Positions 62,280 through 64,000 of a stretch of DNA of 64,000 bases are shown piece by piece. Within the stretch, counting starts at the first letter, position 1. Every line of letters begins with the position of its first letter. The stretch lies in assembly GCA_039720395.1 (NCBI GenBank), contig CM077823.1, positions 33,934,371-33,998,370 of the forward strand, given 5' to 3'. The position numbers were made by a program, and so were the translations under genes. The notes under the pieces were generated by a model. It searched no databases. It worked only from the letters and a program-made list of their open reading frames with translations, and was not told the DNA's origin. Source of the DNA: Liquidambar formosana. Its lineage: Eukaryota > Streptophyta > Magnoliopsida > Saxifragales > Altingiaceae.

Positions 62280-62436
62280 TATTTATTTTTGATGATCGAT
62301 AAAATTTACCCAGATCATTAACTAGCTCCCCAAAATCAACAAGTGGGTATCAATGGTTCTTTAAGAAATTAAACCCGGGATCACTTACTCAATGAATGAG
62401 AAAAATACTACTAGAGTATCATACCATTGGTACCAG
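62280..62436 (-). mobile_element. SINE (family B), minus-strand copy
   Basis: On the minus strand: GGTACCAATGGTATGATACT, TTCATTGAGTAAGTGATCCC with B-box-like GGGTTTAATTTC, a body with CATTGATACCCACTTGTTGA, and an end TTATCGATCATCAAAAATAA. Imperfect flanking repeats AGATACCTTTATT (62267-62279) and AGATGTCTTTATT (62437-62449) suggest an old duplication. Confidence 0.7.
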
Positions 62437-62635
62437 AGATGTCTTTATTGAGAGGCATGATCAAAATAATTACAACTAATATAAAACTTTTATATTTACA
62501 TTCATCAATATTATTTTGTGGGATTTGTATTTTGTCAAACTCACTATTTGATTTTTTTATTCCTCTTATGCATGTCATGTATGTTAAATTTTTAATTAAT
62601 TGGATTTTCAAAAGGTTTAATACGTAAACTCACAC

Positions 62636-62639
<4 letters not shown>

Positions 62640-62676
<37 letters not shown>
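62640..62676. repeat. (TA)n microsatellite
   Basis: About 18 TA units. Confidence 0.9.
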
Positions 62677-62680
<4 letters not shown>

Positions 62681-64000
62681 TATAATTTGGGATAATACAT
62701 GAATGGGATAGCTCCTAATTTTCAATTAACATGATATTCAATGTATATGGCAGCAAGGGAGGGACAAATAAACCAACCGTGGTTTGGCAAAATATAGATC
62801 CTACAAAATAATTGATATTGATAGTACGTCAAAGAATAAAAGGTTTTACAGTGTAATTTGATTTTAGGATAATGCTATTTTGTCCCACACTTTTGCCTTA
62901 CACTTTGTCCTACCCCACCAGTGTATTTAAGAGGATAAGATTGTGGGATCCATTGATATGATTATGACCCTTACCCTCTCCAAATATACTAATAGGGTAA
63001 AGTGTAAAACAAAAATATAGGACTATTTAACATTACCTTTGATTTTAACTCTTTCATTAACTCTGTTTTTGTAAAAGAAAAGTATGTAAAATCTTTTTGC
63101 TTGTTACTAACTTCCCTCTAGAAGTTTGTGACTTTTCCATGTGTGACACGTGCCGCATGCCCTTTTACTAAGCATCAATTTAGATATAACTACGATAACC
63201 ATGCCCTTTACCATCACATCTAAGTAGAATCTTCTAAAGCAAAGTTGATCGCACAAGTCAAATTGAGCTCATAAAGTAGTGGTGGGGACTTTTTGTGGCA
63301 CTAAATACTCATCATCATAAAATAAACAATCTTACAATATTCAATTTTACATTATAGGTCCCTAAGTGAAAAGCTCCTCTGTTTGACTGTGGGTGGGCCA
63401 TTTTTTCCCCCCCAAAAAAAAAAAAAAGTGGATAATGCCTTCATGAATTGAGTAGCATTTACGTGGTTTGTGATTCAAGCAATCAGACTCAAAGGATAGG
63501 CTAAACTTTTAGTCTTTTTTTGCAAATATTATAATTATACTATGCAGTAGCTTTCAAAATAGGCAACTGTCCATTCAAAATTTTCCAAATCCCAATCAAT
63601 GTCAAGAGGTGAGTGCTACTTTGGATGCGTATCTAGAGTGAGCAGGAAGTCTATATATAACCCCAATCACAGTGAGATATGGTGCTCCTTGTGTCATGCT
63701 CCAACTAATATAGATTTGGTTTTTGGGACATGACTTTTTGGGTCATGTGCAACCTCCACAATACATGATGGAGGATTATTTGGCAATGGAATATTCGGGT
63801 GCTTATAGTCATTGGTGATGAAGAATTTTTGCTCATTGGGTCACTTTATGTACATGAAAGTGATGGGTAAATCTATTTAGCAAGGCTTTTTAGTGGTATG
63901 AAAATTTTATTAGGTTAGGCACATGTCAAAGAGATTTCTCCATAAAAGTTAGGAGTTTAAAATTCTTCTCTAAGGTATGGGTTATGGTTTTTCTTTAAGA

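Larger units (their letters stand above)
55876..64000. other. Intergenic, AT-rich, no gene recognised
   Basis: It contains long T and G tracts (56268-56292, 57459-57489), a GC-rich island (58810-59220), MITEs at 60124, 61277 and 61465, a SINE at 62280 and several microsatellites. No ORF matches a known family. Confidence 0.6.

Overview
This is a nuclear window from a flowering plant. The evidence is GT-AG introns, plant-only gene families, very AT-rich gene-poor intergenic DNA, and many short plant transposons (SINEs, Stowaway-like and Mutator-like MITEs, LINE remnants). The protein sequences look like a eudicot, probably woody, but I cannot name the species. No bacterial operon, CRISPR array, rRNA or functional tRNA gene was found.

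I can support five protein-coding genes. (1) 372-1862, minus: caffeoyl-CoA O-methyltransferase in five exons, with a TATA box and MYB-type AC elements upstream. (2) 9950-11326, minus: an intronless HARBI1/ALP1-like protein, a domesticated PIF/Harbinger transposase that has lost at least one catalytic acidic residue. (3) 24115-37036, plus: an MBR1/MBR2-like RING-H2 E3 ligase whose exons are separated by an intron of about 9.5 kb. (4) 44574-48270, plus: a bHLH95/ZHOUPI-like transcription factor with a C-terminal ACT-like region. (5) 54501-55745, minus: an intronless PUB25/PUB26-like U-box/ARM E3 ligase. They do not form a pathway: one lignin enzyme, one transcription factor, two ubiquitin ligases and one transposase-derived gene.

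Layout: 2.4-9.9 kb holds a SINE nested in a Stowaway-like MITE and two tiny tail-only retroinsertions. 11.4-21.9 kb is repeat-rich (tandem duplications, twin foldback elements, an antisense LINE reverse-transcriptase relic, possible LTR debris). The giant intron at 25.9-35.4 kb carries a Mutator-like element with a perfect 10-bp target duplication, and the next intron holds a short SINE with an 18-bp duplication. 37-44.5 kb holds a second Mutator-like element with a paired G-box palindrome, several MITEs and SINEs. 48.3-54.5 kb has two members of a foldback MITE family also seen at 40.8 kb. 55.9-64 kb has further MITEs, a SINE and microsatellites.

I did not find a new multi-gene system. The most rewarding signals are the mobile-element biology (terminal repeats and target duplications readable directly), the degenerate active site of the HARBI1-like protein, and an in-frame, stop-free 78-nt intron in the RING ligase gene. 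Exon boundaries were derived by hand from splice signals and protein-family continuity.
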